64,000 bases of DNA, from contig CM037588.1 in the NCBI GenBank assembly GCA_021018995.1, forward strand, positions 35,709,000 to 35,772,999, written 5' to 3'. This document shows positions 1 through 11,447 of the stretch, in pieces (positions within the stretch are counted from its first letter, which is position 1; each line of letters begins with the position of its first letter). The DNA is from Chloranthus sessilifolius. Lineage: Eukaryota; Streptophyta; Magnoliopsida; Chloranthales; Chloranthaceae. The notes under the pieces were generated by a model. That model saw only the letters and a program-made list of their open reading frames with translations. It was not told where the DNA came from and did not search any database. The position numbers were made by a program, and so were the translations under genes.

Positions 1-1096
1 GCTGACCAAGAGGATATCATTGCTAACCTTTTCAAAGCCCCTTCCAAATCCGCCACCAAAACCACTAGGAAATCCAGTAGGCTTACCACACAACCCAAGG
101 AGAACCCACCTGTCAAAAGAAAGCTTGTCATGGATAAAGCTAAGAAATCTGACAAACCTAAGAAAGCGAAGAAATCCAAGAAGGCGCAAATCAATGAGGA
201 AATTGTTGAGGAGGCACCTGAGACATAACCTAACCCTGTGCCTGAAATTCCAGAGACTGAGCCTACCTCTGAGGAGGAACCTGAAGTCCCTGTGAACCTA
301 TCCACTGCCAATGAATTTGTGGATGCTTTAGGCCTAATCCCTGAGACAATTTTTGACCTCCTCTATTTTTCTAAGGAAGAGGAGTGTAAAGATACATTGG
401 ATTACTTGGTGAAGTAGGTCTGACACCATTGTTGACCCCATTACAAGAGAAATCCTACCCTAGGCTGGTCAAATTATTTTATTAGAACATCAAGACGATA
501 ACTAAGCCAGGTTCAATTGAGCCTTGCCTTGTGATTTTAATTGATAATTGGAAGCTCTTGGTGGATTACAATGATATTGGGTTAGCATTAGTGGTCCCAT
601 CAGTTTTTGATACCACCTATGGCCTACCAGCACCCGAGAATGTGTCTTTCAGAGCAATGGCTAGGAAGTTGACTCAGGGCATTGGGGGGTCTGAAGAGTC
701 ATTAATGAGGAGAGATTTACACCCTAGCATGCTCTTCATTGATTCAATTATGAGGAAGAACATATATGTCAGTGGATATCAGCAAGAGAGGAGAACCCCC
801 ATTGTGGATGCCTTGTATTTTTTCTCCAAGGGCCAGTTTGTGAATGCTGCTTAGCTAATATTTGAGGCAATGGTAGATGTGAATGATAAGATCAAAAGAG
901 TATAAGCCTTGCCAGGACTACCCTACTGCACACTCATCACTTCTTTGTTTAGAAAAGGAAAATTAGTGTTTCAAAAAGATGAGCCTACGGAGAAGGTGAG
1001 CCCTAAGGTGTTTGGGAAGAGAGCTTGGTTTGGTAGTAGGACCTTGATTGGTAAAAATAAGAAGAAATCAGTTGAGAGTCCTGACAGAGAAGCCCC
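1..1096 (+). pseudogene. R1 accessory ORF, N-terminal part (broken)
   Basis: The coding frame starts at base 1. It encodes a Lys/Pro-rich basic stretch (several KKAKK-like runs, possibly nuclear targeting), then a domain shared with 43260-45179 and 49565-53371 in this window. Shared motifs are a region around EFVDALGLIPETIF and, at about 780-840, QQERRTPIVDALY. Stops interrupt it near 229, 417, 852 and 903, and there is a frame change near 420-530. The domain resembles the so-called putative plant transposon protein found downstream of pol in plant gypsy elements (from memory of the family, not searched). Its function is unknown. The ORF is cut at 1096 by R2 and resumes at 21604. The Arg-rich 91-codon frame starting at base 20 is an out-of-frame shadow. 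Confidence 0.75.
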
Positions 1097-2200
1097 TATT
1101 GGAGTGTCTGCCTTCCCTCAAATGAGGGTCTAAAATCATCAATAAAATTAGGCAGAACACACTCACATAGACCTGCAAGTAATCAGGGTCTGTTGTAGTA
1201 AGTTTTACAAAGATGGTGAGTAAGGGAATGTCCACAGGGAGGTTGGTTTACAAATGTTATAAATCTCCAAATCTGTATTAGATCTGGCACCCTAACTAAC
1301 TAATGCTACGTTAGCTAAAAGACAGGGGAGAGGTTTAAAATGGATTATCATTTAAGCTAAGCTAAAATTAAATATAGACTAACTTGGATCGAGTTTAGGA
1401 TCTTAGATCTTGTAGGGGAAAGAGGTAAAAAGTAAAAAATGGAGAAGAGTAGCTTGGAGATTGGTTTTCACTGAAATCAGATTCAATCAATTATGCTACA
1501 GAGGTTCAGAGCACACAATTCTCTCAACTGGCTATAAGCACAGCTGCAGGGTATAAAATCCACTTCAAATCGCAGGATCCACCTGGTCTTAAGGCTATGA
1601 TTTGTCCACTTTAATGGTCACAGACCATCCTATAGACTTTATCGAATCCATGTATTTATAGCGGACGAATCCAATTGGAGCCTGAGCTTGGATTAATTAA
1701 GGTTATGATCTGTCCACTTTAATGGTCACAGACCATCCTAGGGATCTCTTCCAAAGATAAAGCATCAATTAGAACAATTACAATCACTACAGATGCGGCA
1801 ATTCCCAGGTCACAGACTCAAGGAATCACAGGAGTATCAGATCCAGGGAGATCGGGTGGTATCCAAGAAGCCTACCAGTTAAGTGGGTGAGCTGATTTAC
1901 AGACTCCTCTACACAAATCTAATCGATCACCAAATGGAACCAAAGGAACTTTAGATCTAATTACAGCATGAAAAACAACATTCACATTGCAATCAAAGTC
2001 ACTCTACAATGGAACTACTCTCAGATCTGTAGTCTGTGCAGCTAGGAACCTACAATAGCATTCTTAACCTTACTCAATTACAGATCTAACCTCTCTCCTC
2101 GCTACTCCAAGGGGATTATCCAACCATAGTTGGGCTAAAGGAGGGAAAATAGAAGTGCTCTACAAGCGCTAATCTCCAGAATTTGGCTTCGATCTCGATC

Positions 2201-2220
2201 CCCCCAATTGCAATTGGGGG
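2201..2220 (-). promoter_or_regulatory. 20-bp perfect palindrome just downstream of the R2 TATA box
   Basis: The two halves, CCCCCAATTG and CAATTGGGGG, are perfect reverse complements. In the element's sense (minus) direction the palindrome starts 4 bases after the TATA box, where transcription would start. The other LTR keeps an 18-bp version at 20671-20688. Confidence 0.6.
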
Positions 2221-2224
2221 TCTC

Positions 2225-2232
2225 TATATATA
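2225..2232 (-). promoter_or_regulatory. Probable TATA box of the R2 3' LTR
   Basis: TATATATA in the minus-sense LTR, about 900 bases from the LTR start. The homologous site in the 5' LTR (20695-20702) reads tacatata, so it is weakened there. U3 would run from 3127 to about 2200 and R-U5 from there to 1097. Confidence 0.55.
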
Positions 2233-3127
2233 GCTTTCTCCTCTATTTTTTCCGTCAAAAATCCCTTCTAGAAGGTCCTCAGAGTTTGTTAGAGTTCCCT
2301 TAGAGCACGTGGGTTGGTTAGGGTTTCCTAAGGCATCTTCTAGAACCGTTGTGCCGGTAACCAAGTGCCTCGGGTTACGTGCAACAAGGCACCAAATCAC
2401 AATGTGTGCACAACTGAATTTCTGAGAAGTTCTGCACACGATTTCGACAGGTTCAAATAGAGCATTTTGGTCCTTTCGCTAGGTTCTCATATCTCTTCGA
2501 TAGATTGGAGAACCATTTCGACAGGCTCCACGCTACATGCCATCATTTCGATAGGGTTTCTCTCACTCTTATCGAAAGGCTCAAGTTCCCTTCGATAGGT
2601 TTTGTTCTAGCGCCTTCATCTCTATAGGTTTGAAGAAACCATTTAATAGGTTCTCATGATGCCTCTGGCAGGTTTTCGATAGGATGATTTCTTCCTTCCT
2701 TTCAGCTACTCGATAGGTTCTTGGATTCTATCGAACTCCTCAATCCATCCTTCTTCTGCCTTTAGATCCTATCGAAAACCTCTTCAACTGCACGAATTCT
2801 TCCTTTCTTTTCTTTCAGCTCCTATCGAAGTCTTCAGGTGACCAATCGATAGGATATTTTCAGCCTGTTTTCATTTCCTTCGCCTTGCCTTGCTGTAGCC
2901 ACGCGCTCCAATGGTTCAGTGATGTGCTACCCTCTGGTGTGCTGTTGCTGGGTTTGTCCTGTGCTGAGAGATGGCCCCTTTTTGGGCATTCTTGAGTGGT
3001 TTTCTGTATTAGTGTCCTCTTTTATTACTGTCTACAAAATGTACTTGAAAGAAGCTTATTAGTGTGCTCACAGGTCTGTCAATGGTCAGGTTAAAGGGTG
3101 AAAAGTGGCATTTTTCACCACTTAAGA

Positions 3128-3140
3128 CACCCCCAAACCT
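3128..3140 (-). promoter_or_regulatory. R2 terminal polypurine tract (plus-strand primer)
   Basis: In sense AGGTTTGGGGGTG directly abuts the 3' LTR. The same tract abuts the LTRs of R1 (25197-25209), R4 (32593-32605) and R5 (47680-47692). Confidence 0.85.
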
Positions 3141-4494
3141 AAGCTTTGCTAGTCCCTGAGCAAAGGAGAATTAAAAGGAAATAAAAATGCCACTTTCGTA
3201 GGGAGCACGGATGCATTTAGCATGTGCACCAAGCCTTTTAAACCCCTAGGTGATCCCTAGTGGGGGAGTGAAGTCTCCTGAGGGTTTTCAGTGAAGGTAC
3301 CCACAAACTTCTCCAATAAGGTTAGTTAGTAATAGTGCATCCTGCTAAATAGAGTTTCAGTAAACTAGAATAAATTCTCATCATGTCTTTTCAGTTCTAG
3401 AGGGTTTTCAGCAAAAAAATCACCAACTTAACATGAAATTTTGCAGTAATTCCTTCATCATCAATCAGTTCATGTCAAGGCATTATGTCTAAAGATTGAT
3501 GCATGGCTCACCTTTCTCTTGAGATTTCTGTTTCGATAATGCCTGAAACAAATCAGATTTCAGACCCAACTCTTACCGGGGCTATCACTCACAATAAAAA
3601 TAGAAGGGTGCATTATTTCACACAGCTCAAGAGCAGTTGTAGCCCTCAAATAGGTCTGCAAGCATGAGCATAGGCATTGCTCTAATTTCTAAAATTTTCT
3701 AATTCTTCACCATAGATTAAACAAATCCTCATTTCCACATGATAGCTCAATCCATTTCAGATCAGTAAGGTATTTTTATTGGGTTGTAATGTGGCTTAGG
3801 ATGAGGTTTGTAAAAGAATGAAAGGGTAAAAGGGATTCAAATTGAGAAATCAGTAAAGGTAAGGAGATGATTCATGACTTCACCTTCTTCATTTCAGCAC
3901 AATTCCATCTATTTCTTGAATTTTCAGAGTCAAAGTGACCAGCTTCTTCTCTTCCTTTCAATCTTTCAATGAAATGATTTCTCTTTTTCATTCTTTTGCT
4001 CTATTTTTTTTTTTTAAATCAGAATACCACAAATACCACCAACTGTGCTTTTCTTCTCTTTCAACCACTTCTCTAATTAGCTCTACCTTCTTCCATTCCT
4101 TCACCTTTTCCTTCTGAAATCTTAGAGTGAGGGTCAATCTGTATCAGGTCACTGAGGTTTTGGGTTCAAATTTTCTAGTTTTCATTAAAGAAAATTTAGA
4201 TTTTTAAGGCTCAAGTCGTGTGCATCAAGGGCAATTCAAAGGTGGGACATTTTAAGTTTAAACTGACCAAGGGATGGTCTTACTTCATGTCCTCAATGTC
4301 ATGAATGCTGTCAAGCTGTTTCAATTTTGATTTGCCTAACTTCTAGTGATTAGAATTAGATCCCATCAGTCCTTAGAGCAGAAAAATTTCCAAGGCACTC
4401 TTTAAAGAAACTTTTTCAGGCCCAAATCTCACTGGGTATGACCTTCCATCAAATTTTTTAGGGGTATCCACAATCTTCTCTTATTTCAGGTTTA
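3128..4494 (-). other. R2 conserved 3' noncoding region, LTR-proximal part
   Basis: No coding frame is supported. The sequence is closely related to the 3' regions of R1 (23590-25196), R4 (32606-34240) and R5 (47693-49331). The best conserved block is at 3201-3298. The region is cut at 4494 by C1 and resumes at 13166; the flanks join to match R4 around 34020-34090. Confidence 0.8.
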
Positions 4495-4680
4495 CACTAC
4501 GTCAAAATGGTCGAAAAAAGACGTAAAATAAGACTGTTATTTTTCGTCTTTAAATAAGACAATATGTACCCGTCTTAAATTTTGTAGTAGGACGGTCACA
4601 CACTACAGATTGGGCATGAAATTTAAGACCACTAATGAGACGGTAAAAAACATCTTATTTTCGCGATGCCAAGCACTTAA
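4495..4680. repeat. C1 left TIR and subterminal repeat region
   Basis: The terminal CACTACGTC is followed by repeated short motifs around gacgg/ccgtc and aataagac in both orientations. Subterminal arrays of this kind bind the second transposon protein in known CACTA elements (family knowledge). Confidence 0.75.
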
Positions 4681-7409
4681 CTCATCTAAAATAACCCCTC
4701 TCTCTCTCTAAAAAATAAAAACCCTTAGCTAACTAAACCCCCTCTCTCAGCCGGCCTCTTCCTCTCCCTCTCCCTCTCCGTCTCCCATCTCTCTAAAAAA
4801 ACCCTAACGCTAGGTTCCATTCCGCGATCTCTATTGCTGCCGCCCCTCTAAGCCAGTCTCTTCCTCTCCCTCTCTCTCTCATCTCTCTAAAAAACAAAAT
4901 AACCCTTGATTGTATTGTGTCAGCCGATCTCCATTGTCGCCGCCATCGCTGTCATTGATCTCCATTGTCGCCCATTGAAAGGTAATATTATTTTTCTTAT
5001 TTATTTATTTTTTAAATTTATGTGATGTTTGATAGAAAACAATATTGTGTTCTCCTCTTTGATAAGGTTTGTTAGTTCTATTTTGTGATCCATATTGTGA
5101 TCTTTTTTTTTTATTTTTTTATTTTTTAATGTTGATCCATCTGTTTTATAAATTGGGTTCGTTTGGGTATTGAACTAAAGTTATATTTTGAGATGATAGG
5201 GTTGTTTGAGAGAAGCTCAATGGGCTGAATCTGCTTTGGTACTTGTTCTTCCGAATCAAGACTCTGTTTTTTTTTTTTTTGGATAGGGTTGCAGATTCAT
5301 TCAAACAAATCGAATTGAAACTAACTAAAAAGTTTAAAAACTCGGCTAGGTCTGGGTCTGGGTTTGGGTCTTCATAGGTGGTGAGCAGGGCTCTAAGGAG
5401 CCTCTGTTTATAGGCAATTTTGTTAAGCCATTTGAATTGATGGTTGGGGGAATGAGAAGGGATTGGGAGTGGTTAAAGACAATGGTCGAGAAGAGAAGAA
5501 AGAAATGTGCTATTTTTCATTTTTATGATAATATATAGATCTATGACTAGCTCTGATCATGAAATCAGGCTGGCCATCGTCCTATCTTCAACTACCTTTT
5601 TTCTTCTTCTTCTTCTTTATTTATCAGTTGTTGTTTTTATTTTTCTTCTTTGCTCAATTAAATCCTCACCTCCTAATGCACAAGTTCAATCTCCCTCAAT
5701 ACTATAAATATATGCAATCTGATGATCTCTACTTTCCATCATCTTAGGAGAGATTGAGACATACATGATCTAGTGGGACACCCAGCTTTGATAGAGTCCA
5801 AGATAAGGATGATTTAATAGTGATGCTTCATCAACAGGTAATATCCACTAGCAGCGCGATTGACTTTTTCCAGCAACTAACATAATCAATGAGATCAGGG
5901 ACTAATATTTAATGTAATTAATAGAATGTTCCTTATTCAAAGGCTCAAGCGATTGTAGGAGGACAAGAGAGAATACATTTTCCATAGGTGGCCCTTTGTT
6001 TTACCAATGTTGCTTCTTTTTTATCTAATTTAGCTCATATATTAATTTTTAATTCCAATACCAAGTGAAAAAAATAAAACTCAAAAATAAAAAATAACTG
6101 TGCTTATTTATCTTTTGTCAATTGATCCCTATAATCTTTGCATTTTGGTGTTTTCCAACTGTAACAATCATTCTTAGGAACCCATTGATGGTGTAAGATC
6201 ATTTAAACACCATTCTGGTGCTTAAGTGATGGTCGAGAGAGTTGGTCTCTTTTTTTCTTTTTTTTTTTATGAACCTCAACCATCATCCTTATGTCTTCCA
6301 TTATGTAGACTTCTTCTCATAATATAACTCACTACTTAATTTCTCTACAAAAGAGCTTCTTCTCCAACCTCTAATGTCAAACAAATAGCCACCTTTGATT
6401 TTCGGTACTGGTTTTGTTCTTAGTTCAGTAGAAATTTGTGATGCCGAGGGGCCAATTTTGGGCCTTAAGGCATTGGATAAGCTCCCTTTTCTATTTCTTT
6501 GGGAGTGGGTCTGAGCTCCTTCCTCACCCCCTTCTCTTCCATCGTTTAATAGTATCTAGCTATTCATTCAAAAAAGATCTTAAGTCATTAACCAAAGGGG
6601 GTCTAATTAAGCTCCCATTTTATTTTTTTTGTTTGGGAGGATAACTTTTTAGGAGTTTTTAAACTTTTAGCCAAGTTTTTAAACTTTTTAGAAGTTTTTT
6701 TTGGCACGCTTTAGCCTCACTATCATACCAACTAACTAAATTAAAAGATTGTCTTCTGCTGATTTTGTTTGCCCCGATATTTACGGAAGACGTCACTAAC
6801 ATAAAAATGATGGATTTCCACACATTTTGTGTGTTTCAATATCTATGGAGGACCCAGTAAGGGTTAGATTGATATAGTTATTAAGTTTATTGATTTGCTT
6901 TAGCCTCACTATCACTGGCATGATAGCTTCAAGCCATCGCTTGCAAGGTATTTGTTGAAAACTTTAATCTTTCCTTGGACCTCCTTTTGTCCTTGCACAT
7001 TGTTTTATGATCATTTTGATGCTTAGTCTCAAGTCCCAGCATTTTATAGGGAGGTATGGGTCAAAAGTTGACTCGACAAGCTCTTCACATTGTTGATCTG
7101 TAATTTTTTTTAGTAAGGCTTCAATTTTCTATAACGTTGCTCTGTAATTTTTTTTGTAGCAATTAGGCCTGCATGAGCGTTCTTGTAGCAATTATCTCTA
7201 GTAATTGCTACTTTTCAGCCCTTATCTTGTCTCACATGTTTTAGCAATAGGGTTACTAGAGGCTTCCTGAAATTGGACCACATGAGTGTCCCTGGACATT
7301 GCAGTTGGTTTGCTTTTGATTATATTTATCTGCCTGGAAGTAAATAACAATGTACCCTTTTAAAACTTCCAATCCTGATAATGTGTTGAATTACGTTATT
7401 TCCGTGCAG
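4681..7409. other. C1 interior, no gene recognised
   Basis: 4690-4990 is rich in ctctctc and gccgcc and resembles a plant 5' untranslated leader, perhaps captured. The rest is AT-rich with T-runs (5105-5135, 5268-5280, 6250-6270) and only short random-looking frames. I cannot assign a function. Confidence 0.4.
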
Positions 7410-8937
7410 CCACAACGTTGACTGGTCTGCATTTCGCCACGACAACCCTAATGACGGTTGTTCTTAGGTGGCTTGGATTTATCCAGGCATCACATCTACC
7501 ACTACCTGAGCTTTTGAAATTTGTCCTCTTTGCAAACTTCTCAATTGTTGGAATGAGAGTCTGATGTGGAATTCAGTTGGATTTTATCGTCGTAGCAACC
7601 GATGGATTTTGGCTTTCTTTTTAGTAAATGTAGAAGGTTATGTAATGACCTACCTTTGCTTTCAGTTTTCTGTCAGTTTTCAAAGTTAAGTATGATACCT
7701 GTATCCTGTTTCCTGGAAGTTGTCTTAGCCAAGATCCGGTACTCGAGACACTGATAAGCTCAAAGATAGGGGTGGTTCTTCTTGGTGTCATGATCGCACA
7801 TTCTTGATGTGAGTGTCAATACCAAAGGATTCGTTGCAGCCTTCATAGCTATTTGGAGCACTGCTCTGCAGCAATATGTAAGTTATAAAGTGCTTAAAGT
7901 AAATCTTCCATATTTTTTACCCCAAGCATTTTAATAGATCTTATTCCATTTTTGTTTGGAAATAAATTTTAGTTGATAATGTCACTGGGGAATTTGCTAC
8001 TATACTACCCAACTCCTATGCAGACTTTTCATTAAATTTGCCTGATAATCTCAGTTTTCTTTTCCTTGATAAGAAGCTTCAAGAAGTTGAGAATACAACC
8101 GGCTCTTATTATTGTCATGGCCATGGTTCAAAATTTCGGCCGATAATTCAAATTATAGTTTCGATCGGGCCAAGATATTGGAAATTCAATTTATCGGCCG
8201 ATAATTTGCTAATCACCAAATTATCGGCCGATAATTTCTAGTCCATTTTGAGTCTTGAAAAAAAAAAAATTGGCACTGAAATTTCGGCTGAAATTTTGGT
8301 TTTGGTCATGCCCGAAACTGATATTTGATCCTTAGTCGTGGCCACCAAAAAGTGTTATGTTATGCAACTCTGCCTAAACCGAAGATATAGCTTCCCTTTT
8401 ATCTTTTTATGGAAGCAGTTTATTAAGAAAATATTTAGATTCAAAAATATGATTGCATACATTGTATTGTCTGCTATGATGCGTCGTGCATATATCAAAT
8501 GTATGTTGATCTTACAGGGAAAACGGGTACTCTTGACATTTTAGTGTATGATATTCATGACATATATGCCGCCCTTATACCTGAAATTTGTCGGCCAATC
8601 TGGCATAACACACGATATTTGTAACTTTGATTTGGTTTTATATATAGATCTATATTTTATGCCACTAACATAACTCACCTGCTAGCAGTTCTTCATCATC
8701 TTGTCATGCACCATTGCGATAGGAACCAACCGTAGTCAATTCATCTGCATCGGCAGATTCATTGCTGTGTTTTTCCAAGTCCTCGATCACATGAAGACTA
8801 TTCTCGTCTTAATCTTGGGATTGTTCTTCTTTGGAAGAGATGGTCTCAATCTACAAGTAGTATTGGGCATGATATTAGCAGTGGTGGGAATGGTCTGATA
8901 TGGAAATGCCTCATCGAAGCCTGGGGGAAAAGACTTA
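7410..8937 (+). pseudogene. Captured nucleotide-sugar transporter gene fragment (UDP-rhamnose/UDP-galactose transporter-like)
   Basis: Three exon-like blocks are visible. 7410-7590 follows a tgcag acceptor and encodes ATTLTGLHF then [19 protein letters not shown], with a frameshift before [10 protein letters not shown]. 7690-7877 encodes IPVSCFLEVVLAKIRYSR and ends LQQY before a gtaagt donor, with stops and frameshifts. 8689-8937 follows a gctagcag acceptor and encodes [39 protein letters not shown] and SSKPGGK. These match plant nucleotide-sugar transporters of the drug/metabolite superfamily, multi-pass Golgi antiporters (from memory of the family). A TGG-to-TGA stop at about 8898 breaks VGMVWYG. 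The exon between LQQY and FFIIL is missing. Not functional. Confidence 0.8.
8130..8245. repeat. Cluster of short palindromes (TTATCGGCCGATAA)
   Basis: The perfect palindrome TTATCGGCCGATAA occurs twice (about 8190 and 8222), with a near copy at about 8137. It lies between transporter exon remnants, where an exon and introns would be expected. Confidence 0.6.
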
Positions 8938-9043
8938 CTCTGCTTGTGTAGTAAGCATCTTGATTTTTATTTAATGGTCCTTAAATAATTCTTGGGCTAT
9001 TTCCATCATTCTAGTTTAAGTGATTTCATAATTGTTCATGCAG

Positions 9044-10272
9044 GAAGATCATTCCAAGGGATGCAGATGCCTGCAAGGATTTAAGGGTGATGGGATCAAC
9101 AAATGTGAAGGTACCTTTTCATTTGATCTTCTTAATTTTTTCAATTAGCGGTATTTCAGACCCAATTCGGCATCTTGTAATATGTATGTTGGGATAGTTG
9201 ATGCTACTTGGGTCAATATTTTTGTGGGCCATTATTGGGATAGTTGCACAATTCTAATATAAAATTGAAAGATATATTATTATATCAATTTTATGGAATA
9301 ATGGGATGTGGAAGCATTTATAGATATTTCCCATGAGAACCACCCTTTTTTTAGGCCACGTGGCATACTTGTTTTTAATCTTTTCAAGTGTTTCATGTGG
9401 ATATCCATCACTTGTACTGCACTCAGCTTGAAAATCACGTATATCAAAGCATTGGAACCATCCAATCAGTGCAATTTAATGCGTCCATAAAAATACTCCG
9501 ATTGATGGTTCGAATGATTTGATATCTTTAATTTTCAGACTGAGCGAGGTACAAGTGGCGGCCAAAATGGATACTCCTCATCTCATGGCACTATCTATGT
9601 AAAACAGTTACAGGGGCTGCTCTCTAATTTTTATGTAAAATTAGTAAGGTCCAGGAGAGTGTATTTAGATTAATAGGGATACTTTATATAATATGGAAGT
9701 GATTAATAATACCAAAAACTACGATCAAGGTAAATGACGTTCTTTTTACTTTTAGCAATGTCCACCAGCAGATTTTCTTTAAATGATTGTCTCCCCTCGT
9801 TTATTCAGGTATGACAATTAACTAATGATTACATACACAGATTAGAAGATTGTAATTGAATTAATAGGACTATATTACAACTACATTTTTTTAAGGGTGA
9901 GCATGGTGTTGAACGTGTGACCTCAATGCTACTGACTTTTCAAGGCAAAGACATTATATCTATATAAAAGTGTATAATAATACAAAAACTAGGAAAATGG
10001 ATAGACAAAGTTGTTTCTATTCTCGGCCGTGTCCAACAGAAATTTATTTTTGCGAGGATGCAATCTCCCTTTTATGTAGATTATAGTCAACGATGAAATG
10101 TATCTGTGCTGCTAATTCAATTGCACACGTTTGTATATTTCAGATGTAGACGAGTGCAAAGAAAAGGTTGCTTGCCAATGCCCAGAGTGCAAATGCAAGA
10201 ACACATGGGGAAGTTACGAGTGCAGCTGTAGTGGTGATCTTTTGTACATGAGAGAGCATGGCACGTGTATCA
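9044..10272 (+). pseudogene. Captured vacuolar sorting receptor fragment (EGF-like region, two exons)
   Basis: Exon 9044-9110 follows a catgcag acceptor and encodes GCRCLQGFKGDGINKCE. Exon 10144-10272 follows atttcag and encodes [19 protein letters not shown] then [19 protein letters not shown], ending at a gtgagt donor. The exons join in phase across the intron (9111-10143, gt...ag). This is the Cys-rich EGF/calcium-binding EGF region of plant BP-80-type vacuolar sorting receptors, which carry soluble proteins to the vacuole (family knowledge). The luminal PA domain, membrane segment and tail are absent. The intron is kept, so DNA rather than a spliced transcript was captured. No stop lies inside these two exons. 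Confidence 0.88.
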
Positions 10273-11210
10273 GTGAGTGCATTTCTGAGCATTTCCTATT
10301 TCTTTGTTTGAGAAGATAAATTAATATGCCAAATTATTCATGAACCAAATGATTTAAGACTTAGGAAATTTTTATACAATAGAAACTGTCATTGATGCTT
10401 TGCCCTCTACTTTGTATTTCCATACGCAACGTTGCTGGCAACTTTTCAAATTTTGCTGCAAGCAATCTTTCTTACCACATATTGCTCTTTTCTGTGGTGT
10501 TTCATAATAATCAGGAATCACTTATTGAAAAGGATAAAAATGGAAATAAGAACCTAAACCTTTCTATGTAAGTAACAACTACCCAACATTTTTGCCATAG
10601 CCACTCAGACAGACGTGAGACTCTCATAACTGAACTAGGAATGTCTCATGTTAATTTTATGTTTGAGAACATTAAGTGGTTGAATGGCTTATTTCATACA
10701 TTTGTATTTCGTTACTTATAAAAGAACTATTGCATTTTCTATCAAGTTAATATATAAATATTTTTTATCTATGATTTTACACCACTGCCGGTTTTATTTC
10801 ATACATTTGTATTATGGTGACACTTCAGTCGTCCCACATTTAGGCCACATGGTTCCATGTGGCACACATTTCTACCAGTCCAAGACATTCAAATTGCAGG
10901 ACATCATTTAAACTCAACTCAGCCACAAAAAAAAAGCCCATAAGAAGATCTCTACTACCCAATCTGCGCACATCAATGTCGACCCTGCATAAATATGAAC
11001 AACAGTCTCCATAAAAGTGCCCAAAAAGAATGGTGTGAGTCTTATTATAGGAATGGGATGTCTAGAACAGCTTGAAGTGGTTAAAAAAGCTTGCATTAGC
11101 CCAATGTTTCAACATGGTGTAAATTTAAATCGCGGTCTACCACATGGGTGGTCTCGATCGACTGAGCCTATGCCTCACTTGAACCCAATGCATAGGTACC
11201 CCATAAATCT
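10273..11210. other. C1 interior after the receptor fragment, no gene recognised
   Basis: AT-rich sequence, probably intron or flank of captured genes. The short frames at 10684-10911 and 10914-11214 show no recognisable domain. Confidence 0.35.
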
Positions 11211-11447
11211 TTAAAAACAATGAGATAAGGGAGTGAGAGAGCGTGTGGGAGAGAGAGAGACCAAAAAATAGCTTTCACCAAGCTGCAAGCTCTGCAATGT
11301 TACTCCAAATTGGTTGACAGGGAGAGGGTCTCCAGACGAGTCCAATACCACTACATCTTGACCAAACATAGCTTTTATGTCGATTGGTCCATTTGGAATC
11401 TCACAAGGTACCCCATTCATAAATACTGTTATAAATCCTGCAGCCAT
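11211..11447 (-). CDS. Unrecognised 78-codon ORF inside C1
   Basis: It opens with an ATG at 11447 and reads MAAGFITVFMNGVPCEIP, then GPIDIKAMFGQDVVVLDSSG and GVTLQSLQLGESYFLV. The composition looks like a real folded domain rather than chance, but I do not recognise the family. The ending after FLV is probably read-through of an exon edge. It lies on the same strand as the CAMTA fragment at 12136-12462. It could be captured host sequence or a degraded transposon gene. Confidence 0.35.
   Translation of the reverse strand: MAAGFITVFMNGVPCEIPNGPIDIKAMFGQDVVVLDSSGDPLPVNQFGVTLQSLQLGESYFLVSLSPTRSLTPLSHCF

Larger units (their letters stand above)
1097..3127 (-). repeat. R2 3' LTR
   Basis: About 2.03 kb, aligned end to end with 19572-21603. 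In plus view it begins tattggag and ends cttaaga, where the other copy has tgttggag and cttaaca, so both terminal dinucleotides have mutated. It contains a TATA box (2225-2232), a palindrome (2201-2220), a TCGATAGG-type motif array (about 2440-2860) and two copies of a conserved block (1591-1630, 1701-1739). In the first 190 bases I compared by eye, the two LTRs differ at roughly one base in fifteen. Confidence 0.92.

Noticed and set aside
20..295. Arg-rich 91-codon ORF at the left edge
   Set aside because: It is out of frame with the conserved accessory ORF, which reads in frame 1 from base 1; its Arg richness is a product of the Lys-coding frame.
2440..2860. CRISPR-like array of short repeats (TCGATAGG)
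   Set aside because: The units are 8-10 bases, occur in both orientations and have irregular spacing. They lie in an LTR of a plant retrotransposon.
8701..8898. Small membrane protein gene
   Set aside because: It is the decayed last exon of a nucleotide-sugar transporter inside C1, with a premature stop, not an independent gene.
10131..10319. Functional EGF-domain gene
   Set aside because: Only two exons of a large receptor are present, without promoter, signal peptide or membrane segment, inside a transposon.
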